Shown in pieces: positions 19,726 through 29,664 of a stretch of DNA of 64,000 nucleotides. The stretch is from Nostoc sp. FACHB-892 (GTDB lineage Bacteria > Cyanobacteriota > Cyanobacteriia > Cyanobacteriales > Nostocaceae). The position numbers and the translations under genes were made by a program. Under the pieces are notes generated by a model that saw only the letters and a program-made list of their open reading frames with translations, ran no database searches and was not told where the DNA came from. The DNA lies in assembly GCF_014698795.1 (NCBI RefSeq), contig NZ_JACJTR010000011.1, positions 1-64,000 of the forward strand, in the 5' to 3' direction. Position 1 is the stretch's first letter. Every line of letters begins with the position of its first letter.

Positions 19726-21852
19726 ATGTATGTAGCTGTATGGCCTGGGAATGTATACCCTTTGGGTGCTAGTTGGGATGGTAAAGGCACGAACTTTGCT
19801 TTATTTTCCGAAAATGCAACAGGTGTAGAACTTTGTTTATTTGATGCTGATAATCATGAAATTCGCTTGCCTTTAACAGAAAAAAATAACTTTGTTTGGC
19901 ACGCTTATCTACCAGGAGTAGGGCCTGGACAACGCTATGGGTTTAGAGTACATGGCCCTTGGGCCCCAGAACTTGGTCATCGATTTAACCCTAATAAACT
20001 ACTAATTGATCCCTATGCTAAGGCAATTGATGGGGACTTTAGCGATAATCCAGCTAATTTTGGCTACTCTTTAGATGCACCAGAACAAGACTTAGCTTTT
20101 TCCGATTTAGATAATGCCGAAATTATGCCGAAGTGTATTGTTGTCGATCAGTCTTTTGATTGGGGAGACGACAAACTACTTTCCATACCGTGGCACGAAA
20201 CTATTATTTATGAAACTCACGTTAAAGGCTTTACTAAGTTACACCCAGGAATTCCAGAAGAATTACGTGGTACTTATGCAGGGCTAGCACATCCAGCCGC
20301 AATTCAATATCTTCAACAACTAGGAATTACATCTGTGGAATTGATGCCTGTGCATCACTTTTTATCCTCTCCAGGATTTCTGGCGGATAAAGGACTCAAA
20401 AATTATTGGGGCTACGATTCCATTAATTTTTTGACACCCTACTCTGGTTACAGTGCTAGTGGCTCACTTGGACAACAAGTGACCGAGTTTAAGCAGATGG
20501 TCAAGGACTTACACTCTGCAGGCATTGAAGTAATTTTAGATGTAGTTTATAACCACACTGGCGAAGGCAATCATTTAGGGCCAACATTATCGTTGCGAGG
20601 CATCGATAATGCCGTGTACTACCGCTTGGTCAAAGATAATTCCCGTTACTACATGGACTTCACAGGCTGCGGCAACTCTTTAAATGTGCGTCATGCCCAA
20701 GTTTTGAAGTTAATCATGGATAGCCTGCGCTATTGGGTAACAGAAATGCATGTTGACGGCTTTCGCTTTGACTTAGCTTCAGCATTAGCGCGAGAACTAT
20801 ATGAAGTAGATAATCTCGCGGCTTTTTTTGATATTATTCATCAAGATCCAGTTCTGGCAGATGTGAAGCTGATTGCTGAACCTTGGGATTTGGGAGAAGG
20901 CGGTTATCAAGTTGGCAATTTTCCTTTACGTTGGTCTGAATGGAATGGCAGATATCGTGATACTGTCCGGGATTTTTGGCGTGGTGAGGATGATAGCCTG
21001 GGACAATTTGCTTACTGTTTTACTGGCAGCCCTGACCTTTACCAAGCAAACGGGCGTAATCCCAGTGCCAGTATTAATTTCATCACTGCTCATGATGGCT
21101 TCACGCTCAATGATTTGGTCAGCTACAACGAAAAGCATAATCAGGCCAACGGCGAAGATAGCCGGGATGGGGAAAGCCATAACCGCTCTTGGAATTGCGG
21201 TGTAGAAGGAGAAACCGATAACCCAGATGTCATCCGTTTACGGGAACGTCAGCGACGCAACTTTTTAGCAACTCTAATGCTGTCTCAAGGCGTACCCATG
21301 CTACTAGCAGGAGATGAAATTGGTTGCACTCAGAAGGGTAATAACAATGCTTACTGCCAAGATAATGAAATTTCTTGGCGTGATTGGAGTTTACAAAAGT
21401 CTAATTCCGAACTACTAGATTTTAGCCGCGAACTGATTGATTTTCGTCATAAGCATCCAGTATTTAGACGGCGTAAGTGGTTTCAAGGCCGTCCTATTCA
21501 CGGTTTTGGGATCAATGATATTGGTTGGTTTAATGCCGATGGTAGCGAAATGACTGAAAAGCAGTGGCTAGTTAGTTATGCCAAAGCTATGGAAATTTTC
21601 TTGAATGGCGAGGGCATTGTTACTCCTGGCCGCCGTGGTGAACGGATTATTGATGAAAGCTTTTTGCTATTTTTTAATGCTCACTACGAAACGCTTGAGT
21701 TTGCCTTACCCAATGTTCTCAATGACAGGGAATGGGAAATAGTTATTGACACCAACGAATCTCGCTTCCTTAGCCCAGGAAAATTAGTTATGGGTGAGCA
21801 AACTGTGCCAGTTACAGACCGTTCTATCATGGTGTTACGTCGTCTTGCTTAG
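19726..21852 (+). CDS. glgX: glycogen debranching enzyme (isoamylase type)
   Basis: A 708-aa GH13 enzyme. The N-terminal CBM48-like domain (~1-150) includes PLGASWDGKGTNFALFS and YGFRVHGPW. The catalytic barrel has region I DVVYNH, region II DGFRFDLAS (Asp nucleophile), region III LIAEPWD (general acid) and region IV TAHDGFTLND. The length fits GlgX/TreX. It hydrolyses alpha-1,6 branches of limit dextrins during glycogen breakdown in the cytosol. The start ATG at 19726 follows a weak SD, and the first residues match the family N-terminus. Confidence 0.96.
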   Translation: MYVAVWPGNVYPLGASWDGKGTNFALFSENATGVELCLFDADNHEIRLPLTEKNNFVWHAYLPGVGPGQRYGFRVHGPWAPELGHRFNPNKLLIDPYAKAIDGDFSDNPANFGYSLDAPEQDLAFSDLDNAEIMPKCIVVDQSFDWGDDKLLSIPWHETIIYETHVKGFTKLHPGIPEELRGTYAGLAHPAAIQYLQQLGITSVELMPVHHFLSSPGFLADKGLKNYWGYDSINFLTPYSGYSASGSLGQQVTEFKQMVKDLHSAGIEVILDVVYNHTGEGNHLGPTLSLRGIDNAVYYRLVKDNSRYYMDFTGCGNSLNVRHAQVLKLIMDSLRYWVTEMHVDGFRFDLASALARELYEVDNLAAFFDIIHQDPVLADVKLIAEPWDLGEGGYQVGNFPLRWSEWNGRYRDTVRDFWRGEDDSLGQFAYCFTGSPDLYQANGRNPSASINFITAHDGFTLNDLVSYNEKHNQANGEDSRDGESHNRSWNCGVEGETDNPDVIRLRERQRRNFLATLMLSQGVPMLLAGDEIGCTQKGNNNAYCQDNEISWRDWSLQKSNSELLDFSRELIDFRHKHPVFRRRKWFQGRPIHGFGINDIGWFNADGSEMTEKQWLVSYAKAMEIFLNGEGIVTPGRRGERIIDESFLLFFNAHYETLEFALPNVLNDREWEIVIDTNESRFLSPGKLVMGEQTVPVTDRSIMVLRRLA

Positions 21853-21877
21853 TAGCACAAAAAGATCAAGTGTTATA

Positions 21878-22041
21878 ACGGTTCTTCGTTCTAGACAGAA
21901 ACCGCCCAGAACTGAAGTTCTTTGACTTTTAGCTAAAGTCCGTTTTAACGGACTATAACTTTTTCTCAGTCGTCTTTAGACGACTTTCGCTATTAGACTT
22001 AGAATTCATTCTGAGGCGGACTAAATGAGAATGAAATAGCC
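21878..22041. mobile_element. MITE-like element, copy 1
   Basis: About 163 bp closely similar to 29665-29827. It contains the hairpins AGTCCGTTTTAACGGACT and AGTCGTCTTTAGACGACT, then TTTCGCTATTAGACTT, AGAATTCATTCTGA and AGAATGAAATAG. The left terminus (about GTTCTTCGTTCT) is a worn version of the left terminus in copy 2. There is no coding capacity. It lies downstream of glgX. The remaining sequence up to 22279 holds nothing else recognisable. Confidence 0.75.
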
Positions 22042-22279
22042 CTGGATTTAGGACTGCTATATCAATATGTCTAGGAATGGGGGGTTTCGTGCAATATAGC
22101 GCCCTGCTTTAGCCTGGCCACGTTTGTGCTGGAGTTTAAGCCGACTATGAAGCGATCGCTTCTGATACTGGAGGAAGTTTACTTCAATAGAGCTATATTT
22201 AACCTATTGAAAGAAAAGTTTCTAATGATTGGTTTTGTAATAAATTTTTATCCGAAAATCCGAAACAATAACATGATAA

Positions 22280-23239
22280 ATGAACATTAATAATATCCAA
22301 TTAAAAAATATTAAAACACAACAGAATATTATTTTGCAATCCATTTTTAATTTAGTATCTAATTCTACTCTAAAATCTGCACAGACTCAACAAATAACAA
22401 AGACTTTAGTAAAAACAGTAACAGCAATTGAAGAAATATGTTTTAACAAACAAGCAACACCAGCAAACCTAAGTCGTTCATCGCGGCAAATCTACTCTTG
22501 GATGAAGTTTTTAACGGACGAAGTTAACCTGCAACTTCACCTGGAAAGTACTTGTTGTATGCAGCAGATTGCTAGAAAAATGTTAATAAAACATAGAGAA
22601 GAGTCAGTAAAACTAATGATTGAATTCACTAGCTTTGCACTTTTATACAAAGTTAAAAGGTCTGGTGATGCTGCTCACATTATTGTTAATGAGGGATTCA
22701 TTAATGCGTCAGAAGAAGTACTGACAGCATTAGTAGAATCTGCTCTTTTTGGGAGAAATCAAGATAATACGCGACTAATTAGATCGTTTGCCAGTTCTGA
22801 AGAATACAGTAATGTACTGCTAGAGCTTGATTTAATTGCGGAAGTAATTGCAGAAAACCCACAAGGTAAGTTTTATAACCTAAATGACTTATTTGACAAA
22901 CTAAACCGTGAATATTTTGCTGCAACTCTTGCCAAACCGCGTCTTGCATGGAGCCAAATTAACACTTACCGGAAGTTTGGGCACTATGAGCCAGCTAGAG
23001 ATCGGGTAGTGATCAGCTTGACCCTTGATAATGGCAGTGTCCCTGAATTTGTGAGTGAGTTTGTCTTGTATCATGAATTGCTGCACAAGTACCACGGCAC
23101 AAATTGGGTTCAGGGCAGAAGAATGGTTCACACAAAAGAGTTTCGTGCCAGTGAAAGCCAGTTCAAACTGTACAAAGAAGCATCAACATGGCTGGAAAAA
23201 TTGGCAACTGGCCAAACTAGTAAACGGCGGCATTTTTAA
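22280..23239 (+). CDS. SprT-like zinc metalloprotease-domain protein
   Basis: A 319-aa protein. The C-terminal half is SprT-like: FDKLNREYF, then LYHELLHKYHG carrying the HExxH zinc site (~264), and a downstream HTKEFR that could give the third ligand. The N-terminal ~190 residues are mainly helical and unknown. SprT-like proteins include DNA-protein-crosslink proteases, but bacterial members are mostly uncharacterised. It ends 4 bp from the convergent HAD gene. Confidence 0.82.
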   Translation: MNINNIQLKNIKTQQNIILQSIFNLVSNSTLKSAQTQQITKTLVKTVTAIEEICFNKQATPANLSRSSRQIYSWMKFLTDEVNLQLHLESTCCMQQIARKMLIKHREESVKLMIEFTSFALLYKVKRSGDAAHIIVNEGFINASEEVLTALVESALFGRNQDNTRLIRSFASSEEYSNVLLELDLIAEVIAENPQGKFYNLNDLFDKLNREYFAATLAKPRLAWSQINTYRKFGHYEPARDRVVISLTLDNGSVPEFVSEFVLYHELLHKYHGTNWVQGRRMVHTKEFRASESQFKLYKEASTWLEKLATGQTSKRRHF

Positions 23240-23243
23240 ATAA

Positions 23244-23930
23244 TTATTTGCTCGTCATTGCTTTGCTTGCTAGAGGTGAGGTGTCATAATGTGCTAACAA
23301 ATCAGCAGGATCATTGTAAATTGCGATCGCATCTTTTAACTGACTATCATCAAAACCACCACAACGAAACGCAATCACGCCAATACCAGCTTTATTTGCA
23401 GACTCAATATCGTAGGGAGTATCGCCCAGCATTACTACCTCGGATGGCTGCATCTTCAACTGACTCAAAGCCGCTTCCACAATATCTGGAGCAGGTTTGG
23501 AAGCTTCGGCATCACTAGATGTTGCTGCCTCATCCTGACTGAGTAAATCATCGACTTGTGCAGCTTTGAGCAACACTGACAGTTCTTGACTCGTTGCTGA
23601 AGTAGCGATGATTAAACGCAACCCCTGATCCTGCATCTTCAATATTAGTTGCCGCGTACCATTAGCGGGAGTCAAATTTGCCCCAAACTTGTTGATGATC
23701 AGTTCTTTGCGTTTGTCGGCGATTTCCTTACCTTTTCCTTCTTGATCAGAAAGTCCTGGCGCAAACTTAGGAATAATCTGGTCGCCTCCCATGCCAATCA
23801 GTGGTCGAACTTGCTCAAACTCTACCTCATAGCCAAATGCTGCAAATGCTTCTACCCAGGCTTGAGCATGGGCATCATTACTGATAACAAGCGTCCCATC
23901 GACATCCAAAATTACACCCTGATATGCCAT
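23244..23930 (-). CDS. HAD-superfamily phosphatase (phosphoglycolate phosphatase-like)
   Basis: A 228-aa HAD hydrolase of subfamily IA. Motif I DVDGTL (~9) carries the nucleophile Asp and the acid Asp, motif II is ATSAT (~108), motif III is SKPAPD (~143), and motif IV is GDTPYD (~168). A helical cap sits between motifs I and II. It probably dephosphorylates a small phosphorylated metabolite; phosphoglycolate or beta-phosphoglucose are typical for the group but cannot be told apart here. Confidence 0.9.
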   Translation of the reverse strand: MAYQGVILDVDGTLVISNDAHAQAWVEAFAAFGYEVEFEQVRPLIGMGGDQIIPKFAPGLSDQEGKGKEIADKRKELIINKFGANLTPANGTRQLILKMQDQGLRLIIATSATSQELSVLLKAAQVDDLLSQDEAATSSDAEASKPAPDIVEAALSQLKMQPSEVVMLGDTPYDIESANKAGIGVIAFRCGGFDDSQLKDAIAIYNDPADLLAHYDTSPLASKAMTSK

Positions 23931-24035
23931 TGAGAAATTTCCAAGTTACTTTAAGCCTCTACACTACTGAAAAGTTGTTGCCATAACCTCTACCTTGGTT
24001 GTTACTTCCAATGGCAGAGTCAAAGAAGAGGAAAA

Positions 24036-24197
24036 GGGGCAGGGGGCAGGGGAGAAGAGCAACGCGAAAAGTGAGATCATCGTGAAATCAGCAGAGGGAG
24101 CAAAGAGAAAATTTTAGTAATTTTTACTACCTGAATATCCCTGAATACACTTATTTATTTCTCTCCCCCTTGCTCCCTGCCCCCTGCTCCCCTGCCT
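24036..24197. repeat. GGGGCAGGG(A/G)GCAGGGG inverted repeat
   Basis: A purine-rich block at 24036-24054 (GGGGCAGGGGGCAGGGGAG) is mirrored as its near reverse complement at about 24160-24197. A third copy of the same short repeat is at 39866-39882. The right arm lies inside the 3' end of the SDR gene and encodes its Gly/Arg/Glu-rich tail. A long stem is possible but imperfect. Confidence 0.7.
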
Positions 24198-25012
24198 GTT
24201 CGTTCTTCCATACCAAAGAGGCGGCGAACAGCTGACTGCATCAAATTAGGAGACAAGTGATAAACAGCTTTCCAAAAGTTTGCTGTGCCTACTATGACAT
24301 CAGAACGCTGATTTTTTACTGCTTCCCAAATTGATTTTGCTACATCTTCAGGCTTTTCTAGTACAGGAGCTTGAATTGCTTTACCTACCAACTCAAAACG
24401 CGCTTGAGCCGCTTCTTCGTCCTTACCGCGAAATATTGCTCGTTCCATCAGTTGAGTACTGATAAAACTGGGATAAATTCCGCTAACGTGAATGCCTTTA
24501 GGTGATAACTCTGCGTGTAACGATTTTGTCAACCCAGTTATGGCGTATTTAGTGGTTGTGTAAGGAATGTGATAAGGAATCGGTTCTATACCACCAATAG
24601 AACTAACATTAACAATGGTTCCTTTGCGACGTTCTAAGAAATGGGGCAGAATGGCATTAATAGTATGGATGTAGCCCCACAAATTGGTATCAATTATCTC
24701 ATGCCAATCATCTAAGCTAAAATCCTCGACGGGACCTAAGCAAAAGATACCTGCATTATTAATTAATACGTCTATGTGACCAAAATGATCTATTCCTTTC
24801 TGAATCAGGTTGTTTACTTGTAAAGGATCTTTGACATCGCAAGAAATAGCGATCGCTTCTTGTCCAAGTTCCCGTATCTGTGCAGCAGCAGCTTCTAAAC
24901 GGTCAAGTTGACGAGCTGCTAACACAACATTATAGTTATGACGGGCAAACAATAATGCTGTAGCTTTGCCAATTCCTTGCGATGCACCTGTAATAATTAC
25001 TGTATTTGTCAT
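24155..25012 (-). CDS. short-chain dehydrogenase/reductase
   Basis: A 285-aa SDR. It has the cofactor motif TGASQGIG (~8-15), an acid region CDVKD, NNAG (~87), and a catalytic Ser (VNVSSIGG) with YTTTKYA (Y-x-x-x-K, ~153). It is a classical NAD(P)-dependent oxidoreductase of unknown substrate. The last ~12 residues (GRGAGGREQGGEK) are encoded by the dispersed GGGGCAGGGAGCAGGGG repeat, so the C-terminus appears to have been extended by repeat insertion. Confidence 0.92.
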   Translation of the reverse strand: MTNTVIITGASQGIGKATALLFARHNYNVVLAARQLDRLEAAAAQIRELGQEAIAISCDVKDPLQVNNLIQKGIDHFGHIDVLINNAGIFCLGPVEDFSLDDWHEIIDTNLWGYIHTINAILPHFLERRKGTIVNVSSIGGIEPIPYHIPYTTTKYAITGLTKSLHAELSPKGIHVSGIYPSFISTQLMERAIFRGKDEEAAQARFELVGKAIQAPVLEKPEDVAKSIWEAVKNQRSDVIVGTANFWKAVYHLSPNLMQSAVRRLFGMEERTGRGAGGREQGGEK

Positions 25013-25146
25013 AAAATCAATTACTTTTTCTTGTGCGTCTTAGAGGTTGTTTTAAAAATGGTACTTGAGGTAGCCAAAACTTTAAATCCTTTTTAAAAAG
25101 GAGAATTTTGAAAGGCTTATTCTCCCTTTTTAATCAACAACGCCAA

Positions 25147-25386
25147 TTATTGCTGCGTTTTAATTTCCTTGAGTAACGCCTCATCAGAGTATTCTTCTTC
25201 CCATTTGCCTTTTAACTTCAGCCGTATAGACTGTGCGCCGCCACTAGGAGTACAGACAACCCAGTAAGTATCTGGTTCTCCTTCGACTTCAGCTGCATCT
25301 TGAGCTTTTGAAATGTCAGAAAGACCTGAAAATGCTTGAATACAAGTCCATGTAATTCCATGTGAATCTTTAATCTCTCTTTCCAT
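25147..25386 (-). CDS. conserved small hypothetical protein
   Basis: A 79-aa acidic protein (opens MEREIKDSHGITWTC, ends LLKEIKTQQ). Composition and codon use look coding and similar proteins are common in cyanobacteria, but I do not recognise a function. There is no signal peptide or membrane segment. It is a single gene 134 bp upstream of the SDR on the same strand. Confidence 0.65.
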   Translation of the reverse strand: MEREIKDSHGITWTCIQAFSGLSDISKAQDAAEVEGEPDTYWVVCTPSGGAQSIRLKLKGKWEEEYSDEALLKEIKTQQ

Positions 25387-25653
25387 GTCTATCCTTAATA
25401 CAGCATTTCATTAATTCGTAGCGAATTCAATTTGGCAATAGCTTGCATTGTGAATGCGTCGGCTTGCATTCATATTGTTACATCTTCATTTATCGGAATT
25501 CGGAGATTGGTTGTATGCTTACCGCCAAGTTTAGCGATCGCCTGACCTACGGTTATCATATTAATCGGGCCGTTCAGCGCCCCAACTACATCAGTTTGGA
25601 AAATTTCATTTCATTCCCAAAAGTTTCCGAATAAAAAGCATCTCGCCCCAGCT

Positions 25654-26220
25654 TTAAATGCCAACCGAAAGGGCGTAGGAAGCACCATCAGAGAAACCGG
25701 CGATCGCTACTTGGTTCGGAGCGATCGCATAATGACTGAAAGTTTGTGCTAGTGCCCGATCGATAAAGGCAATATCAGGACCATAGCTACCCCGAATAAT
25801 ATCCCAAGTTTGTTGGCGTGAGTCTACTGCCAACAGAATTGTCGCAATGCGAATTGCTAGATGATAAAGGATTTTTAGCGCACCCTCCGCATCGCCTCCG
25901 GCTCCATGCAATATCAACACCAGTGGAGCAGGCTGATCTGTCCGATAGCTTTCAGGTACATAGACAAAACCATCTCGCTGCCCATCCAGCCCTAGTGAGT
26001 GTAACCCGGTCAAAGCAGTTGTTGTGGGGCGAGTTGGGCGGGATAACAACTGTCCTTCAGTAGCTCTATAATCAACTTGCTTTGAGCTTTCCATAACTAA
26101 TAACTTCCACTTTTGGCAATTGGATAGTTGAGAGGCAGCGAGTGGTAAAGTCATCCCTGCTAACCCGAACCGGAGTAGTTGTCGTCTTGTCCAGCCAGGA
26201 GGATTGTTGTTTTGTGTCAT
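25654..26220 (-). pseudogene. truncated PHB-depolymerase-type esterase
   Basis: The N-terminal two-thirds of an LpqC/PHB-depolymerase-family esterase. It has a twin-arginine signal (TRRQLLRF) with a weak lipobox-like LSNC, then LILHGAGGD and the nucleophile elbow GFSDGAS. The frame stops four residues later at SVGI, just after the catalytic Ser, so the Asp and His of the triad are missing. No continuation was found in other frames up to 25440. ATG at 26220 with a GAGG SD is preferred over 26241. I judge it inactive. Confidence 0.7.
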
Positions 26221-26361
26221 TGCGATCGCCTCAATCAGCAACTAACTGACACTACACCGGAGGATATAAAACGAACCGCAGAGGCACAGAGAACACAGAG
26301 AGAAAAATTCTAAAACTTTGCTGGGTTTATTGGCTTGAGTTGTATTGCTTTAGTCCTTTGA

Positions 26362-26898
26362 TTACTGCATACTGCTGCTTGCTGCGATGTTTTTGTCAGG
26401 TTTTCCCCGGAGGGTGCGAATAGCAGCAATAATTTCGGGTACTGCAAGCACTAACGACGCGATAGAACAAACTGTTGCAACTTGGCAGTACTCACAAAAG
26501 GCTTTGTTCTCGCTCCATTCTTCCTGAGCTAACTTGGCAGAAACCGCAGTGTCTAACACGAGCTTAACGCCCATTGCAATTGGTATAAATGGATTGCGCC
26601 GTGCCCGATCTAGTCCTCCGGCAGCAGCCAGCCAAGCAGTGAGCGCATAAGTAACTACCATGATTGACCCATCAGGTGAGTTAAATCGGCTGTAAGCGTA
26701 GTTAGATGCATCAACTCGATCTGCATCAAATATGGGGATTGGCGGATCAGGGAGGTGGTTAACAATCCCTGTTTGGTAGAGCGTCACAAGTTGTCCCATT
26801 GAACCCCCAAGCATAGACAAGCCAATAATTGCTCATCTCCGGCTCATGTGAGGGTTTTTTCCTTGACGCAGTTCTTGACTTAGTTGTTTTGCATCCAT
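26362..26898 (-). pseudogene. VKOR-family-like membrane protein, interrupted by TGA
   Basis: From ATG 26898 the frame reads MDAKQLSQELRQGKNPHMSRR, then TGA (26833-26835), then AIIGLSMLGGSMGQLVTLYQTG and on to the end. The part after the TGA has several hydrophobic segments and a CEYC dithiol pair (~residue 136), as in cyanobacterial vitamin-K-epoxide-reductase-family proteins. One substitution (probably CGA to TGA) disrupts codon 22. A restart at TTG 26820 or ATG 26814 could still yield a 150-aa protein that lacks only the cytosolic tail, so loss of function is not certain. It lies next to the truncated esterase. Confidence 0.6.
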
Positions 26899-27035
26899 AA
26901 AGTTCAATTCTTGCTTAATGAATCTCTATTGATAGATACATCTGCCATGTGTGGGAGATTTTAGCAGCTTGGGATAAGATTTGGTAGCAGAAAAAATAAT
27001 TTCTGCCACCAAATTTTATTGGATACAAAAAGATG

Positions 27036-27515
27036 TTAAATATTTTCGGCTACATTAACGCCCTTGGCTTTAGCTGGTATGACAAGGCTGTAATAAGCAG
27101 CTGCGATCGCTGCTAATGCATTGAGCAAAACATTGTAACCAAACAGTGGCATTAAACCAAAAGATGTCTTAGCGAAAGGCAACAATCCCATGACAGCTAG
27201 CAAAGCATAAGAAATTGCAAAAGCACGGTTAAACAAGCGTGCAGTGGTAACATTACTGTAAGAAGTAATTCCAAACAATCCTACAGCACAACGTATAAGG
27301 TTATGTAAGAAATTGGTAGGAATTAAGCCAAAGATATAACCAAAACCCGCAGAATAAGCGCCAGTAGATTCATCAAGTGGAATAAAAGATTCGTTTGTTC
27401 CTGGCAATGAAACTAAAGCTGGTACAAAGCCAGCTAAACCTAAAAGTAAATAAGCGATTCCAATAGCCAAAGCAGTATAACGCTCTGTCATTTTTGCCGC
27501 GTTGATATTTTCCAT
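27036..27515 (-). CDS. DUF4383-type membrane protein
   Basis: A 159-aa protein from ATG 27515 (AAAGGA SD about 8 nt upstream). Four hydrophobic segments fit the DUF4383 family: ~15-35, ~60-80 (with FGLIPTNFLHNLIRCAVGLFGI), ~100-120 and ~125-150. Its role is unknown. It is a single gene with a long upstream region. Confidence 0.8.
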   Translation of the reverse strand: MENINAAKMTERYTALAIGIAYLLLGLAGFVPALVSLPGTNESFIPLDESTGAYSAGFGYIFGLIPTNFLHNLIRCAVGLFGITSYSNVTTARLFNRAFAISYALLAVMGLLPFAKTSFGLMPLFGYNVLLNALAAIAAAYYSLVIPAKAKGVNVAENI

Positions 27516-28160
27516 TGCAGTCAATCCTTTTATAATTCCATTAGTTAATACTGAGACATCTAAGGTTGTAACCCAAAAAAAATCTTTTATAATCTATCAG
27601 AAGTTTCAGCGTTAAATTAAGCTTTGTACACCTAGAGTGAGAAATTAAGATATTAGCCCTGCTGGAATTTTAGATTGCATAATCGTAGTATTTTTGCTTT
27701 GTATCAGTAGTTACATATAAACTTAACTTGTACGATTATCCATATATGCCTTCAACTACTCCATAGTTAGAGGCAAAGGTTTGGTGATAGAGGTAGCTTT
27801 TATAAAAGCAGATAACAAAGTTCCTAGTCTCTAACACCCTCTAGCTTAGAGGCTTTCTTATAATTGAAGAGGTATTTGAAATGAAGATGAATAAATTACG
27901 AACTTTCCTCTTGCTGTCTTGATAAAAATACTAGTAACAGAATAAAATAACGTTACGCACAAACAAACTTTTACTAAGGCAAGTCAAAAAAATTATCTAG
28001 ACTTAATTTTCTATTAACTTTATAATGTATAGCAATCTTAAATCATTCGTGAAAGAGAAAATTACTGAGAAGCTTAAAAAAACCTACTTTTAATGCCCCT
28101 ATTTTCTCGGTTTTGATTGTTATAAGTAAAAAAAACAGCTAATATATAAACACAGCGATA
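27516..28160. other. long AT-rich intergenic region
   Basis: Some 645 bp without a credible gene. The only structure noted is a short hairpin, CCTCTA-GCT-TAGAGG at 27838-27852 followed by CTTTCTT. It could end a small plus-strand transcript, but it is weak and no promoter was assigned. Confidence 0.4.
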
Positions 28161-28862
28161 ATGATTGATTTTGAACCTTGGGACAGGTTGTTGCGTCAGT
28201 ATGTTGATCAAGAGGGTTGTGTAGACTATGTAGCTTGGAAAAAAGAGCAACCCCAAGCAATTGCAGATTGGTTATCGAGCGAAAGAAATCTGGTTTTTAA
28301 ATCTAATAGCAACAATCTCGAACAATTGGCATTGTGGATTAATCTTTACAATGCGTTCACCATTTCGACAATTTTAGAGAGATACCCGATAGAGTCGATT
28401 CGTCCGCGAATTTTAGGGATTCCCAACTGGTTAGCTTTTTTGTGGTTCTTCCAACGTCGCGCTTATTATATCTTTGGGGAAAGTTATAGTTTAACTGAAA
28501 TTGAGAACTCTATTTTACGGGACAAATTGCGGGAGCCGCGAATTCATTTTGCGATCGTTTGTGCTTCAGTTGGTTGTCCTTTACTACGTTCGGGAGCTTA
28601 CTTTCCTGAGCAAGTCAGTCAGCAATTAGATGAAGATGCGCGTCGTTTCATAAATAACCCTGAAAAAGTCCGTTATGATATCGAGAGCAAAACACTTTAC
28701 TGTAATAAAATTTTGAAGTGGTATCGTCAGGATTTTTTAAAAGTTGCACCCTCCGTTCCCGAATACATTCGCTCATACTTGAAAACAGACTATCCCCTTA
28801 ATGCTTCAACGCGGATATCCTATCTTCACTATGACTGGAGCTTAAATCAGCGAATATCTTGA
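28161..28862 (+). CDS. DUF547 domain protein
   Basis: A 233-aa protein that is nearly all DUF547. It has WINLYNAFTI (~67), a conserved HFAIVCASVGCP with the family's Cys pair region (~131-143), and LYCNKILKWY near the end. The catalytic activity of this family is not established. No signal peptide is seen. Its 3' end overlaps the convergent glycosyltransferase by 16 bp. Confidence 0.88.
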   Translation: MIDFEPWDRLLRQYVDQEGCVDYVAWKKEQPQAIADWLSSERNLVFKSNSNNLEQLALWINLYNAFTISTILERYPIESIRPRILGIPNWLAFLWFFQRRAYYIFGESYSLTEIENSILRDKLREPRIHFAIVCASVGCPLLRSGAYFPEQVSQQLDEDARRFINNPEKVRYDIESKTLYCNKILKWYRQDFLKVAPSVPEYIRSYLKTDYPLNASTRISYLHYDWSLNQRIS

Positions 28863-29602
28863 TAAAACTGTTTAAGATAATTTGCATTAACGCCAATCCC
28901 CCATAAAAACCCAATATAAAGGTAAATTGCGGTTGCTTTGAAGCTGCCCCATTTGGCTACGCGACGATCTGAGGAATGAACAATACGATTTACCAAATAA
29001 ATACGTCCTTTTTTAACTAACTTCAGACATAAATCTCCATCCTCCATAATCGGCAATCCCTCATCAAATCCGCCACAATCCCAAAAATCAATCCGACGGC
29101 AGAACATTACTTGATCTCCAAACAACAGACGCAATCCTCGAAAGAATAGGTGAGGCTTAAATAACAGTGGTGCGTAGTAAGTTTTTAGATAATTATGTAG
29201 AGAGATACCCCAACGAGTTGTTTGAGATCCTGACATCAGAGAAATGAACCCCCCACAGGCAACCGTAGGCTCTGCCAGGGTCTTGTTAATGACGATAATT
29301 AAATCATCTGGAACCCAAGTATCTGCATGAAGAAAGCAAAGAATATCTCCAGTTGCTGCTGATGCTCCATAGTTCATCTGAAGAGAACGCCCTGGTTGTT
29401 CAGATAAAAGAAATTGTACATTCAAAGTTTGATTAAATGACTCAAAAATTTGCTTTGCAACTTTCACCGTCTGATCTTGGCTGCCACCATCTACCACTAT
29501 CACCTCAGAAGGAGGAGGATTAAGTAAAGTCAGTTGGCGCAATGTACGTCCTAAGTTAGTTGCTTCATTTAAAGTAGGAATGATAATAGAAACTTGAGAC
29601 AT
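28847..29602 (-). CDS. GT2 glycosyltransferase, TIGR04283-like
   Basis: A 251-aa family 2 glycosyltransferase. It has IIPTLNEATNLG (~6), VVDGGSQDQT (~36), LHADTWVPDD as the DXD-type motif (~91) and MEDGDLCLKL (~190). Its length and HADTWVP motif fit the TIGR04283 group that includes the arsenosugar glycosyltransferase candidates, although no arsM/arsS gene is nearby. A hydrophobic C-terminal helix may give membrane contact. It converges on the DUF547 gene. Confidence 0.85.
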   Translation of the reverse strand: MSQVSIIIPTLNEATNLGRTLRQLTLLNPPPSEVIVVDGGSQDQTVKVAKQIFESFNQTLNVQFLLSEQPGRSLQMNYGASAATGDILCFLHADTWVPDDLIIVINKTLAEPTVACGGFISLMSGSQTTRWGISLHNYLKTYYAPLLFKPHLFFRGLRLLFGDQVMFCRRIDFWDCGGFDEGLPIMEDGDLCLKLVKKGRIYLVNRIVHSSDRRVAKWGSFKATAIYLYIGFLWGIGVNANYLKQFYQDIR

Positions 29603-29664
29603 ACAGATTTAGTAGTTCTACCGTTATCTTTGATCTTTATTTTACTTGTTGCTATTAATAGTAA

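Noticed and set aside
25443-25634. 63-codon plus ORF before the truncated esterase
   Set aside because: No SD or family, and it does not encode the missing esterase C-terminus in any frame.
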